Positions 18,594-28,619 of a DNA stretch of 64,000 nucleotides are shown here, one piece after another. Positions within the stretch are counted from its first letter, which is position 1. Each line of letters begins with the position of its first letter. Position numbers and translations under genes: made by a program. A model generated the notes under the pieces. The model was not told the DNA's origin. It was given only the letters and a program-made list of their open reading frames with translations, and did no database searches. The stretch is from NCBI RefSeq assembly GCF_003752415.1, contig NZ_RKHG01000001.1:2728001-2792000 (forward strand), in the 5' to 3' direction. The DNA comes from Luteococcus japonicus (GTDB lineage: Bacteria; Actinomycetota; Actinomycetes; Propionibacteriales; Propionibacteriaceae).

Positions 18594-19276
18594 ATGTCCA
18601 CCATCTCCACCCCCCCCGTCGGATCGCGGCCTCGTTGGCCACCACGGCCGTACTCGCCACCGGTGCCGCCTGCGCGGCCCAGGCCGCGACTGCCGCCGGC
18701 GACGCACGGTGCGGTGACTCTGCCGCCACCCGCAAGGCACCCGCCAGGCCAGCAGGCCCCGTCCGGAAGGCCACCGTCACGAAGCCGACGACCCAGCACA
18801 GGAAGTCAGTGGCCAGGAAGTCAGTGGCCCTCAGGTCCTCCCGGGTGACGGCCTCGCCGGCGGCCGGCACCACCCCGGCGAGGACCGTGGTCTCCACGGC
18901 CAGCACCAGCGCCGTCACCTACGCCGCATCCACCACCGTGAGCGCCTCCGGCCTGTCCGGCAATGCGGTGAAGGTGGCCAAGGCCGTCAACGCCAATTTC
19001 CCGCAGATCACCAGCATTGGCGGCCTGCGCTCCGGCGCCAGCGCGCAGGACCACGGCACCGGACACGCGGTGGACCTGATGACGGCCAACAAGGCGACCG
19101 GGGGCCAGATCGCCGCGTACATGAAGGAGCACGCCAGTGAGCTGGGCATCAAGTACGTCATCTGGCGCCAGCACATCTGGAGCGTGCAGCGGGCCGACGA
19201 GGACTGGCGCCCGATGGCCGACCGCGGCTCCGCCACCGCGAACCACTTCGACCACGTGCACGTCAGTGTGAACTGA
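18594..19276 (+). pseudogene. Secreted VldE/ARB-07466-like peptidase-fold protein, start out of frame at a C8 tract
   Basis: The C-terminal 110 residues (GGLRSGASAQDHGTGHAVDL through FDHVHVSVN) resemble the ARB-07466-type domain of actinobacterial secreted proteins, related to M15-like peptidases, with Asp/His residues that could bind zinc. A Ser/Thr/Ala-rich linker and a signal peptide (IAASLATTAVLATGAACAAQA) precede it. The only ATG with a Shine-Dalgarno (AGGAG, then ATG at 18594) is in a different frame. A C8 run at 18610-18617 separates the two frames, and one extra C would give MSTISTPPRRIAASLATTA, a classic signal. It is either phase-variable, a true frameshift, or a sequencing error. 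Confidence 0.7.
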
Positions 19277-19338
19277 TCCGGCCGGGCTCGGCGCGAAGCT
19301 CCTTGCGCCGGGCCCATCGGACCCCGCAGACTGCGGGC

Positions 19339-19869
19339 ATGCCCCATGAACCCGTCCTGCGCCCGTGGCGCGTGACCGATGCGCCCACCCTCTTGCGGCA
19401 CCTGCGCGGCACGGCGGACCTCGCCACGCAGCTGCCCAGTTTCCAGGACACCGCCGAGGCGCGAGCCTGGATCGAGGAGCGGGCTGGCCTGTGGTACTTC
19501 GCCCTGGCCATCAACGGGGTGGCCATGGGCAATGTCAGCGTGGGGAATGTGGACCGGACCCACTCCACCGGCCGGATGGGCTACTGGCTTGCCCCGGCCG
19601 TTCGCGGCAAGGGATGGGCGAAGCGGGCCGCTTGCACCGTCGCCGACCACGTCCTGTTCACGGTGACGGAGCCGGTCTTTCGCCTCGAGCTGGGGCATCG
19701 CGTCGACAATCCCGTCTGCGGACGCATAGCCTTGGCCGCCGGCTTCGTGCACGAGGGCACGGAGCGCCAGAAACTGCAGTACGGCCGCCTGCGTGTGGAC
19801 ACCCACACCTACGGGCGGCTGCAGACTGATCCGCGGCCGGCTCACGAGCCCCTGGCCCTGGAGCCCTGA
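19339..19869 (+). CDS. GNAT family N-acetyltransferase
   Basis: A 176-aa RimJ/RimL-type acetyltransferase predicted to acetylate an N-terminal or small-molecule amine using acetyl-CoA. It opens PVLRPWRVTDAPTLLRHL, has GRMGYWLAPAVRGKGWAKRAA (the acetyl-CoA-binding A motif, R/Q-x-x-G-x-G/A type) near residues 77-95, and LGHRVDNPVCGRIALAAGF as the B motif. The ATG at 19339 is chosen over one 12 codons upstream because the family N terminus begins there. Substrate unknown. Confidence 0.85.
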   Translation: MPHEPVLRPWRVTDAPTLLRHLRGTADLATQLPSFQDTAEARAWIEERAGLWYFALAINGVAMGNVSVGNVDRTHSTGRMGYWLAPAVRGKGWAKRAACTVADHVLFTVTEPVFRLELGHRVDNPVCGRIALAAGFVHEGTERQKLQYGRLRVDTHTYGRLQTDPRPAHEPLALEP

Positions 19870-19903
19870 CGGCGGCCGGGCGGAGACAGGAGGGCAGCAA
19901 AGA

Positions 19904-19940
19904 CGAATGACCCCCGCCCGTGATGGGCGGGGGTCATTCG
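19904..19940. terminator. Bidirectional terminator
   Basis: A perfect 16-bp inverted repeat (19904-19919 with 19925-19940) with a 5-nt loop lies between the convergent acetyltransferase and ABC ATPase genes. Confidence 0.85.
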
Positions 19941-19956
19941 CTGGGTGAGGGAAAGG

Positions 19957-21078
<1,122 letters not shown>

Positions 21079-21334
21079 TGCCACACTTCCTTTCCACGGG
21101 CAGGTACGTGCCCGACGATCCGTAGTGGAATCGTGGACCAACTCTGTCCACCCGGAAAGACTCGCACATCGGTGGTGCACAGTGAAGGGCGCCCCCCGGT
21201 GTTTGCCATCGTCATCCGCTGTGGCTAGGGACGATGCTTCGCATTGTTACGAAATCGTGAACTATTCGGCCCCGGATGGCCGGATGGCATGCTTGGAGCG
21301 GGTGGCATCGGGCCACTCGCCGGGAGGAGAAGAG

Positions 21335-21619
21335 ATGTTGATCGTCCACTGCAATGTGCACACCACGCCGGATGGCGTCGGAGCCTTCAAGGCCGCGTCG
21401 TTGGCCAATGCCGAGGCGAGCCGGCTGGAGCCCGGGGTCGAGGTCTTCGAGCTGATCCAGTCCGATGAGGACCCGACGGTCTTCTGCTTGGTCGAGCACT
21501 ACACGGATCCGGCGGACCTGGAATTCCACAAGACCCAGAAGCACTACCTTGTCTGGCGGGAGGCCGTGGCGGACCTGATGGCGGAGCCGCGTCGCACCGT
21601 CAAGTACCACCGCGTCTGA
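21335..21619 (+). CDS. Antibiotic biosynthesis monooxygenase (ABM) domain protein
   Basis: A 94-aa single-domain ferredoxin-like protein of the ABM/YgiN family, which includes quinol monooxygenases and LsrG-like isomerases. LIVHCNVHTTPDGVGAFKAA is the first strand-helix, and VFCLVEHYTDPADLEFHKTQ carries the conserved His. It probably acts as a dimer, and its substrate is unknown. The ATG at 21335 follows a strong GGGAGGAGA Shine-Dalgarno. The frame is open far upstream but without family similarity. Confidence 0.83.
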   Translation: MLIVHCNVHTTPDGVGAFKAASLANAEASRLEPGVEVFELIQSDEDPTVFCLVEHYTDPADLEFHKTQKHYLVWREAVADLMAEPRRTVKYHRV

Positions 21620-21622
21620 CCT

Positions 21623-21660
21623 CTCGACAGGCTCGTGGACCGGTGCCCGAGCCCGTCGAG
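21623..21660. repeat. Inverted pair of the CGAGCCTGTCGAG repeat, probable terminator
   Basis: Two copies of a 13-nt dispersed repeat lie head to head (21623-21635 and 21648-21660, one mismatch) and can form a hairpin between the convergent ABM and sdaA genes. Single copies recur at 31633, 41624, 55631 and 58951. Confidence 0.65.
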
Positions 21661-21662
21661 GC

Positions 21663-23054
21663 TCAGCACTCGACGATGTTGACCGCCAGGCCGCCGCGGG
21701 CCGTCTCCTTGTACTTGGTCTTCATGTCCGCGCCGGTCTGCATCATCGTCTTGATCACCTGGTCCAGGCTCACGATCTGCTGGCCGTCGCCCTGCAGCGC
21801 CAACCGGGCTGCGGTGATCGCCTGCACGCTGGCGACGGCATTGCGCTCGATGCAGGGGATCTGCACCAGCCCGCCGACGGGGTCACAGGTGAGGCCCAGA
21901 TGGTGTTCCAGCCCGATCTCGGCGGCATTGGCCACCTGCTGAGGGCTGCCGCCCAGCACCTGGCACAGGCCGGCCGAGGCCATGGATCCGGCCACCCCGA
22001 CCTCGCCCTGGCAGCCCACCTCGGCACCCGAGATCGACGCACTCTGCTGGTAGATCCCGCCGATGGCACCGGCCGTGAGCAAGAAGTCCACCACGGTGTG
22101 GTCACAGGCTCCCGGCATGTAGGTGACGGCGTACTTGAGCACCGACGGGATGATCCCGGCCGCCCCGTTGGTGGGGGCAGTGACGACCCGTCCCCCGGAG
22201 GCATTCTCCTCGTTGACGGCCAGTGCCCACAGGTGCAGCCAGTCCATCGCCGCCAGCGGGTCGACCGGTCCCCGGGGCTGCTGCTCGCGAGCGGTCAGGT
22301 CCAGGTGCAGGCGGTGGGCGCGTCGTCGCACCTTCAGGCCACCGGGCAGGATGCCCGAGGTGGCGCAGCCCTCGGCGATGCAGGCATCCATCACGGACCA
22401 GAGCCGCAGCAGCCCGTCGCGAACCTCCTGCTCGGACCTGCCCAGGGCCAGCTCGTTGGCCATCTGCACCTCGGGAATGCTGAGCCGGTGGTCGCGGCAG
22501 TGCGCCAGCAGCTCCGCGCCGGTGCGGAAGTCGAAGGGCACCGGGGTCGAGTCGAGGGTGATCGACGGGCGGCCCGAGCCGTCGTCCTCCAGCACGAAGC
22601 CGCCGCCGATCGAGTAGAAGGTTCGACGGGCGAGCACCTCGCCGCCGCCGAAGGCCGTGAAGACCATGCCGTTGGTGTGGAAGTCCAGCCGGCGGGTGCG
22701 GTGCAGCACCAGGTCCTCGGCGACGTCGAAGTCGATCTCGGGGCCATCCACCGAGCCGAGGTGGATGCGCCGGCACTCCTCGATCTCGGCGGTGCGCACC
22801 GGGGCCTGTTTGGTGTCGACGGTCTCCGGGCTGGCGCCCTCCAGGCCGAGCAGGACGGCCGGACGCGAGCCGTGTCCGTGCCCCGTGGCACCCAGTGATC
22901 CGAAGAGCTCCGCCTTGACCCGCGTCACGCGCGAGATGACGTCGCTGGCGGCCAGGTCCCGCGAGAATTCGGCGGCGGCGCGCATCGGCCCGACGGTGTG
23001 CGAGCTGGACGGGCCGATACCGATCTTGAACATGTCAAACGATGAGATCGCCAC
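21663..23054 (-). CDS. sdaA: L-serine ammonia-lyase (iron-sulfur type)
   Basis: A 463-aa single-chain L-serine deaminase converting serine to pyruvate and ammonia with a 4Fe-4S cluster. The beta domain begins FKIGIGPSSSHTVGPM. The alpha domain has TAPTNGAAGIIPSVL and the cluster cysteines in GLTCDPVGGLVQIPCIERN, and the protein ends with the conserved C-terminal Cys. The GTG at 23054 is chosen by family alignment. A weak CACACT box 7 nt upstream hints at a leaderless start. It is divergent from tdh-kbl, so serine and threonine catabolism are side by side. Confidence 0.94.
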   Translation of the reverse strand: MAISSFDMFKIGIGPSSSHTVGPMRAAAEFSRDLAASDVISRVTRVKAELFGSLGATGHGHGSRPAVLLGLEGASPETVDTKQAPVRTAEIEECRRIHLGSVDGPEIDFDVAEDLVLHRTRRLDFHTNGMVFTAFGGGEVLARRTFYSIGGGFVLEDDGSGRPSITLDSTPVPFDFRTGAELLAHCRDHRLSIPEVQMANELALGRSEQEVRDGLLRLWSVMDACIAEGCATSGILPGGLKVRRRAHRLHLDLTAREQQPRGPVDPLAAMDWLHLWALAVNEENASGGRVVTAPTNGAAGIIPSVLKYAVTYMPGACDHTVVDFLLTAGAIGGIYQQSASISGAEVGCQGEVGVAGSMASAGLCQVLGGSPQQVANAAEIGLEHHLGLTCDPVGGLVQIPCIERNAVASVQAITAARLALQGDGQQIVSLDQVIKTMMQTGADMKTKYKETARGGLAVNIVEC

Positions 23055-23162
23055 GAGCCCAAGTGTGCATCCCCGGGAATGTTTTGGCCAGCGGTGAGCT
23101 TGCGTTGATCCAGTCTGTCCACACGAGTATTTTCGGCTCATCGGTGTCGTGAGGAGAGAATC

Positions 23163-24191
23163 GTGAAGGCACTAGTCAAGAGGGCTCCAGAGCCGGGGCT
23201 CCAGTTGGTGGACCTCCCGGAGCCCGAGCCGGGTCCCAACGAGGTGCTGATCAAGGTCATGCGCACCGGTATCTGCGGTACGGACCTGCACATCGACAAC
23301 TGGGATGCGTGGGCGCAGCGCGTCGTCCCCACCCCCTTGACCATCGGCCATGAGTTCTGCGGCGAGATCGTCGCACTCGGCTCCGCCGTCGAGGACCTGA
23401 CGGTGGGTCAGTTCGTCAGCGGCGAGGGCCACTATGTCTGCGGACGCTGCCGCGCCTGCCTGGCGGGCAAGAGGCACCTGTGTCGCAACACCCAGGGCAT
23501 CGGCTACATGGTGCCGGGTTGCTTCAGCGAGTACTTCGCCATGCCGGCAGGAAATGTCTGGGTGCACCACCGCCCGATCGACCCTGATGTCGCCGCGATC
23601 TTCGACCCCTTCGGCAATGCCGTGCACACCGCCCTGCAGTTCCCCAGCCTCGGGGAGGACGTCCTGGTCAGCGGTGCCGGACCGATCGGGATCATGGCTG
23701 CGCTGGTGGCCCAGCACGCGGGTGCTCGCCACGTCGTCGTGAGTGACCTGTCCGACGAGCGGCTCGAGCTGGCGCGCCAGCTGGGCCTGACCGACACGAT
23801 CAATGTCGGCCGGGAGAGCCTGGATGCCGTCTTCGAGCGGGCACGGATGAAGGAGGGCTTCGACATCGGGCTGGAGATGTCGGGCTCGGGCGCGGCACTG
23901 TCCAGCATGATCGACCACATGACCCATGGCGGCAGGATCGCGCTGCTCGGCACGCCCAGCCGTCCCACGGAGATCGACTTCTCCAAGATCATCTTCAACA
24001 TGCTGACCCTGCAGGGCGTCACGGGCCGCCAGATCTTCGAGACCTGGTATGCCATGAGCGTCCTGCTGGAATCCGGGCTCGACATCTCGGGAGTGATCAC
24101 CGACCGCTTCCACCACACCGACCACGTGGAGGCCTTCGCCACCGCCGGCAACGGCAAGGGCGGCAAGGTCGTCATGGACTGGAGCAACTGA
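23163..24191 (+). CDS. tdh: L-threonine 3-dehydrogenase
   Basis: A 342-aa zinc- and NAD-dependent medium-chain dehydrogenase oxidising threonine to 2-amino-3-ketobutyrate. The catalytic zinc site is GICGTDLHI plus GHEFCGEIV, the structural zinc cysteines are [15 protein letters not shown], and the Rossmann motif is [12 protein letters not shown]. Length matches E. coli Tdh. It starts with GTG at 23163 after GAGGAGA. The next gene, kbl, begins 1 nt after its stop, so the two form the threonine-to-glycine operon. Confidence 0.95.
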   Translation: MKALVKRAPEPGLQLVDLPEPEPGPNEVLIKVMRTGICGTDLHIDNWDAWAQRVVPTPLTIGHEFCGEIVALGSAVEDLTVGQFVSGEGHYVCGRCRACLAGKRHLCRNTQGIGYMVPGCFSEYFAMPAGNVWVHHRPIDPDVAAIFDPFGNAVHTALQFPSLGEDVLVSGAGPIGIMAALVAQHAGARHVVVSDLSDERLELARQLGLTDTINVGRESLDAVFERARMKEGFDIGLEMSGSGAALSSMIDHMTHGGRIALLGTPSRPTEIDFSKIIFNMLTLQGVTGRQIFETWYAMSVLLESGLDISGVITDRFHHTDHVEAFATAGNGKGGKVVMDWSN

Positions 24192-24192
24192 C

Positions 24193-25452
24193 ATGTACAC
24201 CAAGATCAAGGACACCCTCCTCGCGGAACTGGCCGAGCTCAAGGAGCAGGGCCTGTACAAGGTGGAGGTTCCGCTCAGCTCCGCGCAGAGCGCCCACATC
24301 GACGTCGAGGGCAAGCGTGTGGTGAACCTGTGCGCCAACAACTACCTCGGGCTGGCCGACGATCCCCGCCTGGTCGAGGCCGCCAAGAAGGCACTCGACG
24401 AGTGGGGCTTCGGGATGGCCTCGGTGCGCTTCATCTGCGGCACCCAGGACCTGCACAAGACCCTGGAGAGCAAGATCACTTCGTTCCTGCATCCTGTCGT
24501 CCAGGACGAGGGGGGACGACCCCCCTTCGAACCCCCCGCGCTCGCAGGCTCGCAGGTCCAGGACGAGGGGGGCCAGTGGGACACCATCCTGTACAGCTCC
24601 TGCTTCGATGCCAACGGGGGTCTGTTCGAGGTGCTCTGCGGGCCCGACGACGCCATCATCTCCGACGAGCTGAACCACGCCTCGATCATCGACGGCGTGC
24701 GCCTGAGCAAGGCGAAGCGGCTGCGCTACCGCAACCGCGACATGGCCGACCTCGAGGCCAGGCTGATCGAGGCCAAGGACTGCCGCTACCGGCTGATCGC
24801 CACCGACGGCGTCTTCTCCATGGACGGCTACCTGGCTCCGCTCGACGAGATCTGTGACCTGGCCGAGAAGTACGACGCCCTGGTGATGGTGGACGACTCG
24901 CATGCCGTCGGCTTCGTCGGACAGAACGGTGCCGGAACCCCGGAACGCTACGGGGTCCAGGACCGGGTGGACATCATCACCGGAACGCTCGGCAAGGCGC
25001 TGGGTGGCGCCTCCGGCGGCTACACCTGCGCCCGCGCTGAGATCGTCGAGATGCTGCGGCAGAAGAGCCGCCCCTACCTGTTCAGCAATTCATTGGCCCC
25101 CTCCATCGCTGGTGCGGCCCTCGCCACGATCGAGCTGCTGGAACAGTCCGGTGACCTGCGGGAGAAGCTCCATGCCAACACGGCCTGGTTCCGTGCGGAG
25201 ATGGGTCGGCAGGGCTTCGAGATCCCCGAAAGCGACCACGCCATCGTGCCCGTCATGATTGGGGATGCCGTGAAGGCCGCGAAGATGGCCGACATCATCT
25301 TGGCAGAGGGCATCTATGTCCGCGCCTTCAGCTATCCCGTCGTGCCGCAGGGCAAGGCCCGGATCCGCACCCAGATGTCCGCGACCCTGACGCAGGCCGA
25401 CCTGGAGGCCGCCGTCGCCGCCTTCGCGAAGGCCCGCGAGCAGGTGGGGTGA
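24193..25452 (+). CDS. kbl: 2-amino-3-ketobutyrate CoA ligase with an in-frame repeat insertion
   Basis: A 419-aa PLP enzyme that cleaves 2-amino-3-ketobutyrate with CoA into glycine and acetyl-CoA, completing the tdh pathway. [36 protein letters not shown] and the PLP lysine in [14 protein letters not shown] are intact. E. coli Kbl is 398 aa. The excess is a segment near residues 103-121, between SFLHPVV and [13 protein letters not shown], encoded by a short genomic repeat (see the repeat at 24499). The rest is collinear, so the reading frame survives. Activity with the insert is untested. The inserted loop falls before a conserved strand. Confidence 0.92.
   Translation: MYTKIKDTLLAELAELKEQGLYKVEVPLSSAQSAHIDVEGKRVVNLCANNYLGLADDPRLVEAAKKALDEWGFGMASVRFICGTQDLHKTLESKITSFLHPVVQDEGGRPPFEPPALAGSQVQDEGGQWDTILYSSCFDANGGLFEVLCGPDDAIISDELNHASIIDGVRLSKAKRLRYRNRDMADLEARLIEAKDCRYRLIATDGVFSMDGYLAPLDEICDLAEKYDALVMVDDSHAVGFVGQNGAGTPERYGVQDRVDIITGTLGKALGGASGGYTCARAEIVEMLRQKSRPYLFSNSLAPSIAGAALATIELLEQSGDLREKLHANTAWFRAEMGRQGFEIPESDHAIVPVMIGDAVKAAKMADIILAEGIYVRAFSYPVVPQGKARIRTQMSATLTQADLEAAVAAFAKAREQVG
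24499..24572 (+). repeat. Repeat-derived insertion inside kbl
   Basis: Two identical 17-bp copies (24499-24515 and 24556-24572) lie exactly 57 bp apart, so the block adds 19 codons in frame. Between them is a GGGGGG-ACGA-CCCCCC hairpin, a TTCGAA-C6 stretch and a doubled CTCGCAGG. This resembles a shortened copy of the 80-bp unit repeated at 59988-60147. Confidence 0.8.
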
Positions 25453-25479
25453 CTCGCGCGCGCAGGTAGCATCGGGGCC

Positions 25480-26262
25480 ATGACCAACAGCCCCGGTGAG
25501 CCGCCGGCCGAGGCCAGTTCCTGGCAGGCCCACAGCACGATGCCCCCGCCCGTGGGTGCCCCCTCCGCAACGGTGGAGGAGGAGAAGCCGTGGTGGGACC
25601 AGCCGGGGATGCCGTGGCGGCACGAGCCGAGCAAGGCGGACAAGCAGTGTCTGGGCTGGATCATGTTCATGGGCGTCTTCGGGCTGGCCATGCTGCCGCT
25701 GCGCGGATGGTTGCTGGGCCGGAGCCCGGAGTTGCTGGTGGCGCTGATGGGATCCCGCTCGGGCACCGCCGCACTCGGGGCGCTGGCCTCACAGGGGCTC
25801 TCGCACTGGTGGCCGCTGTGCATGGTGGCCGGATCCCTCATGTCAATCAAGTTCGACTGGGTCTTCTGGTGGGCCGGCAAACTCTGGGGCCGCGGCATGA
25901 TCGAGGTCTGGGCGGGCCAGTCCGCGCGGGCGACGAGGAACTACGCCCGGGCCGAGCGCTGGGCGCACAAGATGGGCTGGCTGGGCATGTTCGTCGCCTA
26001 TGTGCCCATCCCGCTGCCGCTGATGCAGGTGATCTTCGTCCTGGCCGGTGCCACGGGCATGGGGTGGAAGAAGTTCATGGCCCTGGACTTCCTGGCCAGC
26101 ACGCTGTGGCTGGGCCTCTACTTCGGCCTGGGCTGGTGGATGGGCGAGCCCGCCGTGCACGCCCTGAAGGTCTACGCCAGGTACGCGAACTACGTCGCGA
26201 TTGGCCTGGTGGTCTTCATCATCGGCTCGACGGTGGTCAACTCCAACAAGAAGCAGGGCTGA
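25480..26262 (+). CDS. DedA/VTT-domain family membrane protein
   Basis: A 260-aa membrane protein with a polar Pro-rich N terminus (1-60) and about five hydrophobic segments. The VTT (SNARE-associated) region contains RWAHKMGWLGMFVAYVPIPLP near residues 165-185, which resembles the DedA re-entrant motif with its conserved Pro residues. DedA proteins act in lipid flipping and membrane homeostasis, but the assignment here is by topology and motif only. TAGCAT (25467-25472) ends 7 nt before the ATG and there is no Shine-Dalgarno, suggesting a leaderless mRNA. Confidence 0.75.
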   Translation: MTNSPGEPPAEASSWQAHSTMPPPVGAPSATVEEEKPWWDQPGMPWRHEPSKADKQCLGWIMFMGVFGLAMLPLRGWLLGRSPELLVALMGSRSGTAALGALASQGLSHWWPLCMVAGSLMSIKFDWVFWWAGKLWGRGMIEVWAGQSARATRNYARAERWAHKMGWLGMFVAYVPIPLPLMQVIFVLAGATGMGWKKFMALDFLASTLWLGLYFGLGWWMGEPAVHALKVYARYANYVAIGLVVFIIGSTVVNSNKKQG

Positions 26263-26266
26263 CCGC

Positions 26267-26785
26267 TCAGCCGAGGGCAGCCCGGTAGCCCTGTTCCGCG
26301 GCCTCGTTGAAGGCCACCAGCAGCACCCGCTCGGCCTGCGTCGGGGTGGCCCGCACCGTTTCGACGGCAACCCTGGTGGCGTCTGCCATCGGCCATCCGT
26401 AGATTCCCGCGGAGATCGTCGGGAAGGCCACCGACGCGGCACCCAGCTCGTCACAGACGCGGAGGCACTCCCGGTAGCAGGAGACCAGCGTCTCGGACTT
26501 GTCGATGGTCTTCGCCCAGACGGGCCCGACGGTGTGCACCACCCAGTCCGCGTCCAGCCCGCCGGCCGTCGTCGCCACCGCGCTGCCTGCCGGCAGACCG
26601 TCCGGAAGGGTGGTGCGGCGCAGCTCACGGCAGGCCGCCAGGATCTCGGGCCCACCACGTCGGTGGATCGCGCCGTCGACACCTCCACCGCCCAGCAGTC
26701 CGGAGTTGGCGGCGTTCACGATGACGTCGACGTGTTCCCCGAGGGCCGTGATGTCAGCCCGGATGACCTCGATGCTGGGACTCAT
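26267..26785 (-). CDS. Macrodomain ADP-ribose hydrolase
   Basis: A 172-aa stand-alone macrodomain of the MacroD/YmdB class, likely to remove ADP-ribose or O-acetyl-ADP-ribose. VIVNAANSGLLGGGGVDGAI (catalytic Asn and Gly-rich loop) and FPTISAGIYGWP (second phosphate loop) are both intact. Upstream an IS481 copy has inserted exactly at the original boundary with the methyltransferase gene. The sequence left before the ATG includes TAGTCT at 7 nt, formed partly by the target duplication, and GGAG. The two genes were probably an operon before insertion. Confidence 0.9.
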   Translation of the reverse strand: MSPSIEVIRADITALGEHVDVIVNAANSGLLGGGGVDGAIHRRGGPEILAACRELRRTTLPDGLPAGSAVATTAGGLDADWVVHTVGPVWAKTIDKSETLVSCYRECLRVCDELGAASVAFPTISAGIYGWPMADATRVAVETVRATPTQAERVLLVAFNEAAEQGYRAALG

Positions 26786-26800
26786 GGGCTCCAGACTAGG

Positions 26801-27892
26801 TGTTGGTGGCAGGGACGTTCATGACAGTTTGCGGGTTGACGTGAAGGGAGGACCCCCGTTGGGTTGTGGCTTGTCGAAGGTCACAGATGAACAACGGAGG
26901 TCCTCATGGCCCACTCTAAAGCCCGTCTGAACGTCAACGGTCGGCGTCTGCTGGTCCAGCGCGTCCACGAGCAAGGCTGGAAGGTCGCCCACGCCGCCAA
27001 GGCGATGGGAATCTCACGCCAGTGCGCACACCACTGGCTCAAGCGCTACGACCAGCACGGCGAACCAGGTCTGCATGACCGCTCCAGCCGACCCCGAACC
27101 ATGCCCCGGCGCACCAACCACCAGGTCGAGGTCCGGGTCCTGGCGCACCGCGCGCTGCACCGGCAGGGCCCAACCCACACCAGCGCCGCGACCGGTGTTC
27201 CCGCGCGCACCGTCTCGGCGATCTGGAAGCGTCATCACATGCCCCCGTTGGCCCACCTCGATCCGATCACCGCAGCAGTGATCCGCGGCAGCCAGGCCAC
27301 CACCCGCCGCTACGAACGCGAACACCCCGGTGAGTTGATCCACCTCGATGTCAAGAAGATCGGCAAGATCCCCCACGGTGGAGGCTGGCGAAGCCGCGGA
27401 CGGGCCGCGACCAGCGCCGAGAGGAACAAGCGGGCAAAGATCGGCTACGACTACGTCCACGCAGCGGTCGACGACCACACCCGGCTGGCCTACATCGAGA
27501 TCCACGACGACGAGAAGGGACCCACCTGCGCTGGTTTCCTCACCCGCGCCGCGGCCTTCTTCGCAGACCACGGCATCACCCGTATCGAGCGGGTGATCAC
27601 CGACAATGCCTTCGCCTACCGCAACAGCAGCGACTTCATCGCCGCGGTCGAAGCCCTCGACGCGAAACAGAAGTTCATCAAGCCCCACTGCCCCTGGCAA
27701 AACGGCAAGGTCGAGCGCCTCAACCGGACCCTGGCAACCGAATGGGCCTACCGACAGCCCTTCACCAGCAACCAAGCACGCCGCGACGCCCTTGCCGACT
27801 GGCTCACGTTCTACAACACTGAACGAGGCCACAGCGCCCTCGGCGGGAAAGCTCCCATCACCCGAGTGTCATGAACCTGTCTGCCACCAACA
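26801..27892 (+). mobile_element. IS481-family insertion sequence, complete
   Basis: 1092 bp bounded by 26-bp terminal inverted repeats (26801-26826 and 27867-27892, 23 of 26 matching, ends TGTTGG/CCAACA). It is flanked by a 6-bp target duplication ACTAGG (26795-26800 and 27893-27898). It carries one transposase, whose stop codon lies inside the right repeat. The intact ends, duplication and open frame suggest recent insertion. Confidence 0.93.
26906..27874 (+). CDS. IS481 family transposase
   Basis: A 322-aa DDE transposase. The N terminus has helix-turn-helix segments (KVAHAAKAMGISRQCAHHWL, then a second HTH near 90-125). The rve-type catalytic core shows Asp in LIHLDVKKIG, Asp in RVITDNAFAY and Glu in PWQNGKVERLNRTL, the DDE triad of the family. 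GGAGGTCCTC before the ATG is a strong Shine-Dalgarno. No frameshift or stop is seen, so it looks active. Confidence 0.95.
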   Translation: MAHSKARLNVNGRRLLVQRVHEQGWKVAHAAKAMGISRQCAHHWLKRYDQHGEPGLHDRSSRPRTMPRRTNHQVEVRVLAHRALHRQGPTHTSAATGVPARTVSAIWKRHHMPPLAHLDPITAAVIRGSQATTRRYEREHPGELIHLDVKKIGKIPHGGGWRSRGRAATSAERNKRAKIGYDYVHAAVDDHTRLAYIEIHDDEKGPTCAGFLTRAAAFFADHGITRIERVITDNAFAYRNSSDFIAAVEALDAKQKFIKPHCPWQNGKVERLNRTLATEWAYRQPFTSNQARRDALADWLTFYNTERGHSALGGKAPITRVS

Positions 27893-27893
27893 A

Positions 27894-28526
27894 CTAGGCG
27901 CGGGAGAAGATGGCCACCAGGAAGTTGGAGTCCTCGCGGAAGGGCTTGAGGTCCCAGGTGGACAGGCCGAGCTCGAGCACCAGACCGCTGGCCTGGGCGT
28001 CGGTGATGAAGTCGTTGAACTCGTAGCCCCGGCCCTGGCCGAAGCCGAAGACCGCCCGTCCTTCGGGGGCCAGTGCCTTGGCCAGGTTCGTCAGGATCCG
28101 TCGGCGGCTGGAGGCTGCGGGGAAGGCGATCGCATTTCCGGCGCACAGGATGGCGTCGAATCCGGCCTCGACGCCGTGGCCGGCAAGATCAAGCAGTGTC
28201 AGGTCCTGGGCGAAGTAGACCGGTCCTGGGTGCTCGACCTTGGCGATCTCGATCAAGGTCTCGTCAAGATCAACTCCCACCACGTCGTGGCCACGAGCGG
28301 ACAGGTAGCCGGCGTGCCGGCCGGGGCCGCAGCCGGCGTCAAGGATGCGTGCATTGCGCTGCACCATTGCGTCGACGAAGCGGGCCTCACCGAGCAGGTC
28401 GGCGCCCTCGGCCTCCATCCGCCGGAAGCGCTCGGCGTAGTTCTGGGCGTGCTGGGGATTGGCCTCGACGACCTTCTCCCAGGTGCCGGGCTCGACGGGT
28501 TCGTTGGGTGCAGTGGTGTCGGTCAC
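27894..28526 (-). CDS. Class I SAM-dependent methyltransferase
   Basis: A 210-aa methyltransferase with motif I ILDAGCGPGRHAGYL (about residues 60-75), motif II VVGVDLDE and motif IV-like DAILCAGNAIAF. The acceptor is unknown. The GTG at 28526 gives a normal family N terminus. The TAG stop at 27894-27896 lies inside the IS481 target duplication, showing that the element landed exactly at the 3' end of this gene and spared it. Before insertion the macrodomain ATG would have been 10 nt after this stop. Confidence 0.82.
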   Translation of the reverse strand: MTDTTAPNEPVEPGTWEKVVEANPQHAQNYAERFRRMEAEGADLLGEARFVDAMVQRNARILDAGCGPGRHAGYLSARGHDVVGVDLDETLIEIAKVEHPGPVYFAQDLTLLDLAGHGVEAGFDAILCAGNAIAFPAASSRRRILTNLAKALAPEGRAVFGFGQGRGYEFNDFITDAQASGLVLELGLSTWDLKPFREDSNFLVAIFSRA

Positions 28527-28548
28527 GCCCGCCAGTCTTCCATGTCCG

Positions 28549-28600
28549 GAAAAGTGTGGATGGTGGCCACCGAGCTCGGTGGCCACCATCCACACTTTTC
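28549..28600 (-). terminator. 52-bp perfect palindrome, probable terminator
   Basis: The two 26-nt arms 28549-28574 and 28575-28600 are exact reverse complements with no spacer. It lies 19 nt beyond the stop of the persulfide-enzyme gene and ends in TTTT on the minus strand, so it probably terminates that transcript. The length and perfection are unusual. Confidence 0.75.
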
Positions 28601-28619
28601 GTCGAGCCCCTGACCTTGG

